A stretch of 64,000 bases of DNA from Bacteroidota bacterium (GTDB lineage: Bacteria; Bacteroidota; Ignavibacteria; UBA10030; UBA8401). Positions 1 to 7,015 of this stretch are shown in pieces. Made by a program: the position numbers and the translations under genes. The stretch lies in the NCBI GenBank assembly GCA_041658205.1, contig JBBAAO010000002.1:62001-126000 (forward strand), written 5' to 3'. How positions within the stretch are numbered: the first letter of the stretch is position 1; each line of letters starts with the position of its first letter. Below the pieces are notes generated by a model, which was given only the letters and a program-made list of their open reading frames with translations, was not told the DNA's origin and searched no databases.

Positions 1-1059
1 GGATTCTCCCTTCAGCAAACCTGTGCACAACCATTTGCTATTGCACTTGGTAATCCGGAAACCGGCGCACACCGTCTAAACCTTGCGGGTGGAATGAATT
101 CTTTCGGCACAACAATTGGTCCGCTGATCGTTAGTTACTTTCTCTTTGGCGGATTGACTAAAAATGTCCAGGTGGAGATCGGTTCTGTCAATCAAATGTA
201 TATGTTTCTTGCAGGATTATTCATTGCCGTTGCACTCTTCTTCATCTTTTCCAATCTTCCCAAAATTACGCAGGACGAACACATTGAAGCTGGTCGCGGC
301 GCATTGAAATATCCGCAGCTTGTGTATGGTATGGCGGCAATTTTTGTTTATGTCGGCGTAGAAGTGACAATCCAAAGCAATATGGGTGCGTTGTTGAAAT
401 TGCCCGAATTCGGTGGATACGACGAATCCGAAATCGCGCATTTTATTTCTCTTTTTTGGGGAAGCTTAATGATCGGACGATGGACCGGAGCAATTACAGT
501 ATTCAATCTTCCTAAAATGTGGAAAAATATTCTGACCGTGGTCGTTCCCTACGTTGCCTTTGGAGTGGTGCTTGGTGCGAACTCGTTAGGAGGGACCGAT
601 GTAAGCGATCTTTATCCTTACGCATTTGTGATTGCTATTCAGATTGTTGGATTTTTTATCGGGCAGGAAAAACCGGCAAAGACTCTTTTGGTTTTTGCGC
701 TCCTGGGAATGGCGGCAATGTCTGTTGGAATGTTAACGACCGGTAAAATTGCCATCTTTGCATTTATCAGCGGCGGATTATTCTGTTCAGTGATGTGGCC
801 TTGTATTTTTGCACTTTCTGTTGCAGGACTTGGAAAATATACCAGCCAAGGTTCCACATTCCTTATTATGATGATTCTTGGCGGCGCGCTCATTCCTCCG
901 TTCCAAGGTTATATGAGCGATGTCTTGAACGATATTCACATGTCATATATCGTAACGATTTTCTTGTTTGGATACCTGGCCTTCTTTGCGATGAAGGCAA
1001 AATCAGTATTAAAAGCACAAGGTATCGATTACGAAACAAGCACAGCAGCGGCACATTAA
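1..1059 (+). CDS. Sugar MFS transporter, FucP/GluP-like (5' truncated)
   Basis: Inner-membrane major facilitator of the fucose/glucose/galactose:H+ symporter type. The reading frame is open from base 1, and the part before the first in-window Met reads QQTCAQPFAIALGNPETGAH followed by RLNLAGGMNSFGTTIGP, the conserved FucP-family segment, so the gene begins upstream of the window. About 352 residues are present; the family is usually 410-430, so roughly the first 60-80 are missing. Many hydrophobic helices follow, with a SLFWGSLMIGRW motif mid-protein. It is followed at once by a strong terminator. The exact sugar cannot be read from the sequence. Confidence 0.9.
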   Translation, partial: GFSLQQTCAQPFAIALGNPETGAHRLNLAGGMNSFGTTIGPLIVSYFLFGGLTKNVQVEIGSVNQMYMFLAGLFIAVALFFIFSNLPKITQDEHIEAGRGALKYPQLVYGMAAIFVYVGVEVTIQSNMGALLKLPEFGGYDESEIAHFISLFWGSLMIGRWTGAITVFNLPKMWKNILTVVVPYVAFGVVLGANSLGGTDVSDLYPYAFVIAIQIVGFFIGQEKPAKTLLVFALLGMAAMSVGMLTTGKIAIFAFISGGLFCSVMWPCIFALSVAGLGKYTSQGSTFLIMMILGGALIPPFQGYMSDVLNDIHMSYIVTIFLFGYLAFFAMKAKSVLKAQGIDYETSTAAAH

Positions 1060-1076
1060 GAACGATTATCATTAGT

Positions 1077-1113
1077 AAACAGAAACGTCCCGTTATGGGA
1101 CGTTTCTGTTTTT
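1077..1113 (+). terminator. Rho-independent terminator of the sugar transporter gene
   Basis: Perfect 15-bp stem (1077-1091 with 1097-1111), 5-nt loop GTTAT, ending in a run of five T. It lies 18 bp after the transporter stop codon. Confidence 0.9.
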
Positions 1114-1153
1114 AAAGAGTTAGTTTATCGCTTATGGAAATTGTAGGGATAGA

Positions 1154-1408
1154 TTATGAGGACAATTTTGAATATTCTTCCAAAGCTTTTTCTGTCAACT
1201 TATCCTTCACCTCTTTTGACATCAGCACTTTGTCCCAATACTTTCCTTTATCCTTTTTGTCTTGATCTGAAGGGACTCCTATAAATAGACCATTTTTGCC
1301 ATCGGCGATTTTGAATCCTTTGATCGTGATTCCTTCCGATGTTTCGAGATCGAAAAACGCTTTCAAATTATTCGATCCGTCAAACTGTTTCATGTTTACG
1401 ACATTCAT
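1154..1408 (-). CDS. spoVG: SpoVG-family regulator
   Basis: Small protein of 84 residues, the usual SpoVG length. The core GITIKGFKIADGKNGLFIGV, followed by a P-S-x-basic stretch and a C-terminal LTEKALEEYSKL helix, matches SpoVG (in Bacillus: IRVIDGNNGLFVAMPS and LNEYHRL). SpoVG proteins are site-specific nucleic-acid-binding regulators in Firmicutes and spirochaetes; the role in this non-sporulating lineage is unknown. The start is well supported by an AGGAGG Shine-Dalgarno at 1413-1418. It is monocistronic, convergent with the sugar transporter and 188 bp from murQ. Confidence 0.8.
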   Translation of the reverse strand: MNVVNMKQFDGSNNLKAFFDLETSEGITIKGFKIADGKNGLFIGVPSDQDKKDKGKYWDKVLMSKEVKDKLTEKALEEYSKLSS

Positions 1409-1596
1409 ACTGCCTCCTATAAATAATTGTGGGAAAAGTGTTGCGTTGATTTATGTTGAGGCAAAATTAAAAAGGGAGAATATCGCAGTCAAGAATTATG
1501 CATTGACAACAAAGGTAACCACTAAGAAGTAGGCGTGGAGAATGTTTTATAAGGGGAAAAGCGTTGGCAATAGAGACGTGTTTGACAAAGCTACCA

Positions 1597-2553
1597 TCAA
1601 ACGATGCGATATTCTTTTCCTTCAATCGCCGCTCTTACAAAACCATTGGCTCGTTGCAGTCGTTTTGTTGCTTCATTGTAATCGACATTTGCTTTAATCA
1701 TCACGAGGGCAGATTTTACGTGTCCTTTTGCTTCGTTCAAATATTGTTCTGCGGCCACATAATCGACACCAGTAATTGTCATCACAATTCGCTTTGAGCG
1801 TTCAACAAGTTTTTTGTTCGTCATCTGAAGATCAATCATCATGTTCTCGTAGATCTTTCCTAGACGGATCATAGCTGTTGTGGTTATCATATTAAGGATC
1901 AGTTTTTGTGCAGTTCCACTTTTCATTCTTGTGGAGCCCATCACCACTTCTGGACCGACCTCGGCACACATAGCAACATCAAGTACTTCCGCCAAATGTT
2001 TGTATTCGGGAAGATCCAGATTTCCTCTTGGATTGGTGGTGACATATAAGGTTTTTGCGCCGAGTTCTTTTGCCCGCCGTACTGCACCAATTACATACGG
2101 CGTTCTCATGCTTGCGGCAATTCCGCACACTATATCGTTGGGTCCGACAGATTTTTGATCGATATCGTGTGCGCCCCCTTCGGGTTTGTCTTCTGCTCCT
2201 TCCACGGCGCGAAACATCGCCCCTTCACCTCCCGCAATCATTCCTTGCACCATGTCGAACGGGACACCGAATGTCGGTGGACATTCGCTAGCGTCTACAA
2301 CGCCAACTCGGCCGCTCGTTCCTGCGCCAACATAAATCAATCTGCCCCCATTAAGGAAACCTTTTACAACTAGTTCGACCGCTTGGGCGATGTAAGGAAT
2401 TTGGGTTTCGACGGCAAGTGCCACCTGTTTATCTTCGTTGTTGATAATAGTGAGAATTTCTGTAATTGAACGAGCATCAATATCCATTGAATTGGCATTG
2501 CGCTGCTCGGTGGAAAGTTTTTGCAGTTGCTGAAAAAGTTCTTGGGTAGACAA
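1597..2553 (-). CDS. murQ: N-acetylmuramic acid 6-phosphate etherase
   Basis: Cleaves the lactyl ether of MurNAc-6-phosphate to give GlcNAc-6-phosphate and D-lactate in cytoplasmic cell-wall recycling. The 318 residues contain the EQRNANSMDID start motif, then a SIS domain with YVGAGTSGRVGVVDASECPP (carrying the catalytic Glu region) and GAEDKPEGGAHDI. Motif GSTRMKSGTAQKLILNMITT is also diagnostic. The start codon appears to be TTG at 2553, with GGAG just upstream; the next in-frame Met lies inside the conserved region. It follows rsmG by 10 bp and is probably co-transcribed with mnmE-mnmG-rsmG. Confidence 0.93.
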   Translation of the reverse strand: MSTQELFQQLQKLSTEQRNANSMDIDARSITEILTIINNEDKQVALAVETQIPYIAQAVELVVKGFLNGGRLIYVGAGTSGRVGVVDASECPPTFGVPFDMVQGMIAGGEGAMFRAVEGAEDKPEGGAHDIDQKSVGPNDIVCGIAASMRTPYVIGAVRRAKELGAKTLYVTTNPRGNLDLPEYKHLAEVLDVAMCAEVGPEVVMGSTRMKSGTAQKLILNMITTTAMIRLGKIYENMMIDLQMTNKKLVERSKRIVMTITGVDYVAAEQYLNEAKGHVKSALVMIKANVDYNEATKRLQRANGFVRAAIEGKEYRIV

Positions 2554-2563
2554 ATGAGCTCCG

Positions 2564-3271
2564 TTATTTCATTGTTGCGATAATGAGTTTCTTATCCAGA
2601 TTATCAAACTCTTCGCTTCCCGGAAAGAGTAAAGGAACACTCTGAAGAAAAATGTTTGGAGAAGACTTTTTCACTAGGAGCTCTTCTTCTTCAATCTCTG
2701 CACCTTTAAATGTAATCAAAGATGGGGCGGAAATCGAAATCTTTTCAGCTCCTATATTACTGCCGCTTTGCTTTTTAAGAAAGGGTATACCCCATTCAAT
2801 AAGATTTGAAAGGCTACTTACTGAGCGTACTACGACAGCATCAAAAGAACGGAAAAAATCTGGTTTGTTTTGTACTTCTTCTGCACGTCCCCAAATGGTT
2901 TTTACATTTTTTAATTCTAATGAATCAGCCATCGATTGAACGGCAACCAATTTTTTTTGTGTTGAATCAAGCAATACAAACGAGCAATCGGGTAGCATAA
3001 TTGCCAGTGGTATTCCGGGAAATCCCCCACCAGTTCCAAGATCCAGGATCTTCGATCCGGAAAAAAACTGTATTTTAAAAAGCATTGAAAGAGAAAGAGA
3101 AATATGTCCCCTCCAAATATTCTCCTCGTTTTTTCTGGAAACAAGATTGATTTTTTTATTCCAATCCAAAAGCAGATTTTTGAACAATGATAGCCGGCGG
3201 ATTTGTATGTCCGTTATAAATAGATCGTTTTTCTTAAAAAGTGTATATAGCCAGAGTTCTTCGTTGTTCAT
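2564..3271 (-). CDS. rsmG: 16S rRNA (guanine-527-N7)-methyltransferase
   Basis: SAM-dependent methyltransferase (GidB) acting on G527 of 16S rRNA; loss gives low-level streptomycin resistance in other bacteria. The 235 residues show the SAM-binding motif ILDLGTGGGFPGIPLA near residue 95 and the substrate segment NKKINLVSRK upstream. Residues after about 190 are less conserved. It lies 48 bp after mnmG, and that gap holds a parS palindrome directly upstream of the ATG. In many genomes parA-parB follow rsmG; here murQ does. Confidence 0.93.
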   Translation of the reverse strand: MNNEELWLYTLFKKNDLFITDIQIRRLSLFKNLLLDWNKKINLVSRKNEENIWRGHISLSLSMLFKIQFFSGSKILDLGTGGGFPGIPLAIMLPDCSFVLLDSTQKKLVAVQSMADSLELKNVKTIWGRAEEVQNKPDFFRSFDAVVVRSVSSLSNLIEWGIPFLKKQSGSNIGAEKISISAPSLITFKGAEIEEEELLVKKSSPNIFLQSVPLLFPGSEEFDNLDKKLIIATMK

Positions 3272-3287
3272 TGTTTCACGTGAAACT
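3272..3287. other. parS-type centromere site 1
   Basis: TGTTTCACGTGAAACT contains the perfect 14-bp palindrome GTTTCACGTGAAAC (3273-3286), identical to the core of chromosomal ParB-binding parS sites. It sits between mnmG and rsmG, touching the rsmG start codon. No ParA or ParB gene is in the window, so function is inferred from sequence identity and from two further copies nearby. Confidence 0.85.
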
Positions 3288-3319
3288 TGTACAGAACGGG
3301 ATGTCTTTCCGTTGTACCG

Positions 3320-5209
3320 TTATTTTGATTCGAGTTGTTTTAAAAATATACTCAAGACAGAGACGTCGGAGTTTGTAACACCGGCGATGCGTGAAGCTTG
3401 CCCAATGGAATGCGGACGAATGCGATTTAGCTTCTCTTTTCCCTCAGTGCTCAGTGAAGATATTTTTGTGTAATTAAAATTTTCCGGAATGAGGTACTCT
3501 TCAAATTTTGCAAAACGATGAATCTGTTCATTCTGTCTCTGAATGTATCCCGCATACTTTACGTCAATCTCTACCTGCTCTCGTACATCGTGTTTTTGCA
3601 GAAATGATTTTATTATTTGGTCGGAAATAATTTCTGTAAGATCCAACGCATTAATATTTGTTCGACGAAGCATTTTTGAAAGATTGTCATTTTCCAGAAT
3701 TGGAGATTCATTTTTCTTTTCAAGCAATGGATTTATTTTTACCGGAGAAATCGTAGTTGACTCTAGATAACGAATTGTTTCTTCAACCATTTTTTCTTTT
3801 GCATCCAGTCGCTCAATCATTTCTTTTGAGATTAATCCTAATTCATATCCATCGCGCATCAATCTCCTATCGGCGTTATCTTGTCGTAACAACAATCGAT
3901 ATTCTGCACGCGAAGTAAACATTCGATACGGCTCATCAGTAGATTTGTTGATGAGATCATCAACCATCACACCAATGTATCCTTCGCTCCGTTGTATTAC
4001 GAATGGATTTCTTTTTTGAATCTTCAATGCGGCATTGATACCGGCAATCAATCCTTGTCCGGCCGCTTCTTCATAACCAGACGTTCCATTAATTTGCCCT
4101 GCCAGAAAAAGTCCGGAAACGAGTTTTGTTTCCAATGTATGTCTCAATTGATGCGGAGGAAAATAATCATACTCCACAGCGTAACCAGGACGAATCATTT
4201 GTGCATTTTCCAAACCGGCGATGGATCTGATTCCTTCAAATTGAATCTCTTCCGGAAGACTTGTAGAGAATCCATTCACGTACACCACGTTCGTATCGTA
4301 TCCTTCAGGTTCAAGAAAAATTTGATGCCGGTCTCGTTCAGCAAAGCGAAATACTTTATCTTCGATGGATGGACAATATCGAGGTCCGATCCCCTTAATA
4401 CGGCCGGTAAACATTGGAGAACGATCAAAACCTTTTTCCAAAATCTTGTGAGTCGTGGTGTTTGTGTATGTAAGGTACATCGGTATCAAACGATTTGTAA
4501 TCTTTTCATTTTGATACGAGAAAGGAATTGGCGGATCATCACTGTTTTGTATTTCAGTTTTAGAAAGATCAATACTGTTCAGATCTATTCTTGGAGGCGT
4601 TCCAGTCTTTAATCTTCCAGAAGTAAATCCCAACGACTGCAAACTTTCGGTAACACCACGAGCAGGAGCTTCTCCAAATCTCCCTCCGCTACGATTCTTC
4701 TCCCCTGTGTGCATCAATCCATTGAGGAATGTCCCCGCACAGAGCACCAACGAACCGCAAGAAATACCGTGTCCGAGAAAAGTTCTTATTCCTTTAAGAA
4801 CTCCTTCGTCAACATGGATATCTAAAACTGAATCTTCTAAGACCTCAAGATTGAATTGAGAAAGAATTCTTTTTTGAGCATCGGTAGCGTACCACTCCCT
4901 GTCATTCTGACTACGTGGGGACCAAACGGCGGGACCTTTTGAAGTATTGAGCATCTTAAATTGGATTCCCGTAGCATCTGCTATCTTTCCCATTTCACCA
5001 CCGAGCGCATCTATCTCTCTTACGAGATGTCCCTTCGCTGTCCCCCCTATTGCAGGGTTGCACGACATTCTCCCTATAGCATTAGCTTTAAGAGAGATGA
5101 GTAGCGTGGAACAACCCATCCTTGCGGAAGCCAATGAGGCCTCAATGCCGGCATGTCCACCACCAATCACCACAATATCATAATATGTCTTTGGTCTATC
5201 AATCAACAT
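3320..5209 (-). CDS. mnmG: tRNA uridine-5-carboxymethylaminomethyl(34) synthase, FAD subunit
   Basis: MnmG (GidA) pairs with MnmE to install the cmnm5 modification on wobble U34 of several tRNAs. The 629 residues match the full family length. The N-terminal FAD-binding motif VVIGGGHAGIEASLASARMG starts near residue 13, followed by SCNPAIGGTAKGHLVREIDA with the conserved Cys. Family motifs TGTPPRID, PGYAVEYDYF, INGTSGYEEAAGQGLIAGIN and SRAEYRLLLRQDNADRRL are all visible. The C-terminal tRNA-binding helical domain is complete. It lies 27 bp after mnmE, with a parS site in the gap. Confidence 0.97.
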   Translation of the reverse strand: MLIDRPKTYYDIVVIGGGHAGIEASLASARMGCSTLLISLKANAIGRMSCNPAIGGTAKGHLVREIDALGGEMGKIADATGIQFKMLNTSKGPAVWSPRSQNDREWYATDAQKRILSQFNLEVLEDSVLDIHVDEGVLKGIRTFLGHGISCGSLVLCAGTFLNGLMHTGEKNRSGGRFGEAPARGVTESLQSLGFTSGRLKTGTPPRIDLNSIDLSKTEIQNSDDPPIPFSYQNEKITNRLIPMYLTYTNTTTHKILEKGFDRSPMFTGRIKGIGPRYCPSIEDKVFRFAERDRHQIFLEPEGYDTNVVYVNGFSTSLPEEIQFEGIRSIAGLENAQMIRPGYAVEYDYFPPHQLRHTLETKLVSGLFLAGQINGTSGYEEAAGQGLIAGINAALKIQKRNPFVIQRSEGYIGVMVDDLINKSTDEPYRMFTSRAEYRLLLRQDNADRRLMRDGYELGLISKEMIERLDAKEKMVEETIRYLESTTISPVKINPLLEKKNESPILENDNLSKMLRRTNINALDLTEIISDQIIKSFLQKHDVREQVEIDVKYAGYIQRQNEQIHRFAKFEEYLIPENFNYTKISSLSTEGKEKLNRIRPHSIGQASRIAGVTNSDVSVLSIFLKQLESK

Positions 5210-5211
5210 AA

Positions 5212-5227
5212 TGTTTCACGTGGAACA
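5212..5227. other. parS-type centromere site 2
   Basis: TGTTTCACGTGGAACA; read on the minus strand it is TGTTCCACGTGAAACA, a known functional variant of the parS consensus. It lies in the 27-bp mnmE-mnmG gap, 3 bp before the mnmG start codon. Confidence 0.83.
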
Positions 5228-5236
5228 ATTAATCCG

Positions 5237-6628
5237 CTACTTCCCGATACAAAAATTAGAAAAAATGTTGTTTAAAATGTCATCAGGGGTGGTCAATCCA
5301 ATAATCTCTCCAAGATAATTAAGCGCACCCCTCAAATCAACCGCAGCAAAATCACCGCCAAGTCCTTCATTGACAGTTTGTTTCGCTGCGGCAATAGAAA
5401 CCAGAGCTTTCTCTAAAGCATCTTTATGTCTGACGTTTGTAATTGTTACAGAAGAAGCTGTTGAATCATGACGAGGAATTGCAACATCTATCAATTTTTG
5501 TTTTAAGGATTGTATTCCTTGATGAGTTTTGCAGGAGATCCAAACGGGTGAAATTTTGCTTAAAACATTTATAGCGTCACATTTAATGTCAGATTTGTTC
5601 AACACCAAAAGAACTGATTTAGCATCATGGTATTGGTTGAATATTTTATCGTACAACGTAATATCTTCTGTTGAAACTAGTATCGAGCTGTCAATAAGAA
5701 TTACGATAACATCTGAAGAATCTATCGCCTTTGATGTCCTTTTTATTCCCTCGATTTCAATTGAGTCATTAGATTCTCTTAATCCAGCCGTATCATTAAA
5801 GATGAATTCTATTCCATCAAGATGGATACTCTCTTCAATGGTGTCCCTAGTTGTTCCAGGAATATCACTTACTATAGCTCTCTCCTCTTGTAGCAAGACA
5901 TTTAGGAGACTTGATTTTCCCGCATTAGGTTTTCCAACTAACGCTACTTTAATACCCTCCCTGATGACTTTTCCTTCCTGATAGCTGGAAGACAACTCTT
6001 TTATGGATAATTCAACGTGGTCAAGGTTTTTGATAATCTTATTTTTTTCTATTAAAGTAATTCCTTCTTGGGAAAAATCTAGTTCCAGTTCCAACAAAGA
6101 ACAAATATTAAGAATCTCTTCCCTAAGGGATTGCACCTTCTTTGATAGCTTCCCGCTTAACTGGTCCACCGATGCTTTGTGTGATTTTTCAGACTTTGAG
6201 TGAATGATGTCTGCAACGGCTTCCGCTTGAGTTAGATCCATTTTTCCATGAAGAAATGCTCTCAATGTAAATTCACCAGGACCGGCAGGACGAGCACCAT
6301 ATGAATATAGTAGAATTAAAATTTTCTGAGAGACGAAATACCCACCATGAGAACTAATTTCTACAACATTCTCTCCGGTAAAAGAATTTGGCGAGCGGAA
6401 CACCGAAACTAGGACGGTGTCAATTGTTTCACGTGAAACTGGGTGAACAATTGTTCCATAATGAATTGAGTGAGAAGTTGAATCTTGAACAGTAGTTGTT
6501 CCCCGGAAAACGGTATCAACAATAGGAAAAGCGGCGTTCCCGCTAATACGTATAACGGATATACCACCAATTCCAATCGGTGTTGCAATAGCGGCAATAG
6601 TCTCGTTCGTGATTGATAAAGAGTGCAT
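5237..6628 (-). CDS. mnmE: tRNA modification GTPase
   Basis: MnmE (TrmE) is the GTPase partner of MnmG in tRNA U34 modification. The 463 residues include an N-terminal tetrahydrofolate-binding domain (about 1-125, ending GPGEFTLRAFLHGKMDL), a helical domain, an embedded G domain with P-loop GKPNAGKSS at 232-240, DTAGLRE and NKSD motifs, and the invariant C-terminal FCIGK. The gene is first in the minus-strand set mnmE-mnmG-rsmG-murQ and divergent from the ilv leader. A parS palindrome is embedded in its coding sequence at codons 64-68 (VSRET). Confidence 0.97.
   Translation of the reverse strand: MHSLSITNETIAAIATPIGIGGISVIRISGNAAFPIVDTVFRGTTTVQDSTSHSIHYGTIVHPVSRETIDTVLVSVFRSPNSFTGENVVEISSHGGYFVSQKILILLYSYGARPAGPGEFTLRAFLHGKMDLTQAEAVADIIHSKSEKSHKASVDQLSGKLSKKVQSLREEILNICSLLELELDFSQEGITLIEKNKIIKNLDHVELSIKELSSSYQEGKVIREGIKVALVGKPNAGKSSLLNVLLQEERAIVSDIPGTTRDTIEESIHLDGIEFIFNDTAGLRESNDSIEIEGIKRTSKAIDSSDVIVILIDSSILVSTEDITLYDKIFNQYHDAKSVLLVLNKSDIKCDAINVLSKISPVWISCKTHQGIQSLKQKLIDVAIPRHDSTASSVTITNVRHKDALEKALVSIAAAKQTVNEGLGGDFAAVDLRGALNYLGEIIGLTTPDDILNNIFSNFCIGK
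6425..6440. other. parS-type centromere site 3 (inside mnmE)
   Basis: TGTTTCACGTGAAACT with the perfect core GTTTCACGTGAAAC at 6426-6439, inside mnmE, where it encodes V-S-R-E-T in the folate-binding domain. Confidence 0.83.
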
Positions 6629-6664
6629 AAAAAGAAAAATTTTTCAAAGATACGAAATTTTTTC

Positions 6665-6692
6665 TTGACAACGGAATGAAATGTTATATCTT
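6665..6692 (+). promoter_or_regulatory. Putative promoter of the ilv leader and amino-acid operon
   Basis: A perfect -35 hexamer TTGACA (6665-6670) is followed after 16 bp by TATCTT (6687-6692), within an AT-rich stretch TATATCTTATATAT that offers other -10 choices. Transcription would start near 6700, placing the Met at 6676 outside the transcript and favouring 6739 as the leader start. The -10 assignment is uncertain. Confidence 0.5.
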
Positions 6693-6738
6693 ATATATGT
6701 GTAACTCAGTTGCACTACTAACGATTAACGACAAAAGA

Positions 6739-6888
6739 ATGCCCGCATACAACAAACATACAGAGAACATATCGAAACGCTCACGCGTTCGCGTTGTTGC
6801 TGTGCCTGTGGCTCTCCTTCCGCTGAGCGGCATTATTATTCTTTTGGGAATTACATTTGCGATTCTACGCCTAATTATTATTAGCTAA
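6739..6888 (+). CDS. ilv operon leader peptide (49 codons)
   Basis: Short reading frame whose translation, not its product, is inferred to matter. Residues 17-48 contain 20 branched-chain residues out of 32, in the order Val cluster (VRVVAVPV), Leu cluster (ALLPL), Ile/Leu cluster (GIIILLGI) and a final LIII before Ser and TAA. Such runs are characteristic of ilv leader peptides, where ribosome stalling on uncharged tRNAs controls termination. The frame is open upstream to an ATG at 6676, but that lies within the presumed promoter. No strong Shine-Dalgarno is visible. It precedes ilvB by 127 bp, and the gap holds the attenuator. Confidence 0.8.
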   Translation: MPAYNKHTENISKRSRVRVVAVPVALLPLSGIIILLGITFAILRLIIIS

Positions 6889-7005
6889 GAATACGCAGAG
6901 GTTACTCCCAAAAACAAATCACACATCCACCAACTAGAAACACGTGAGAAATAAAATCAGGGCGTAACCTCTGAACCGAGGTTGTGTATCGCTTTTTTTA
7001 TTTTT
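6842..7005 (+). promoter_or_regulatory. Branched-chain amino-acid transcription attenuator
   Basis: Three mutually exclusive pairings can be drawn. Region 1 (TTTTGGGA, 6842-6849, codons 35-37 of the leader) pairs perfectly with region 2 (TCCCAAAA, 6906-6913). Region 2 (6896-6909) alternatively pairs over 14 positions with one mismatch to region 3 (6960-6973). Region 3 (AACCTC, 6966-6971) alternatively pairs with region 4 (GAGGTT, 6978-6983) to form the terminator. The leader stop codon at 6886-6888 lies so that a terminating ribosome would cover the start of region 2. This is the classical ilv/leu/trp arrangement; the mechanism is inferred from this geometry. Confidence 0.78.
6962..7005 (+). 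terminator. Attenuator terminator hairpin
   Basis: Stem AACCTC/GAGGTT (6966-6971 with 6978-6983), possibly extended by GCG/CGC (6962-6964 with 6990-6992), followed by seven T, A and five T (6993-7005). It ends 10 bp before the ilvB ATG, so it would stop transcription before the operon. Confidence 0.7.
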
Positions 7006-7015
7006 CAGGTGTCCT

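Noticed and set aside
3992..4612. 206-codon open frame on the plus strand
   Set aside because: Lies wholly opposite mnmG, whose conserved motifs cover the region; composition shows no family resemblance.
6676..6738. Longer N-terminal form of the ilv leader peptide starting at 6676
   Set aside because: The start would lie within the presumed promoter (TTGACA at 6665 and AT-rich -10), so it is unlikely to be transcribed.
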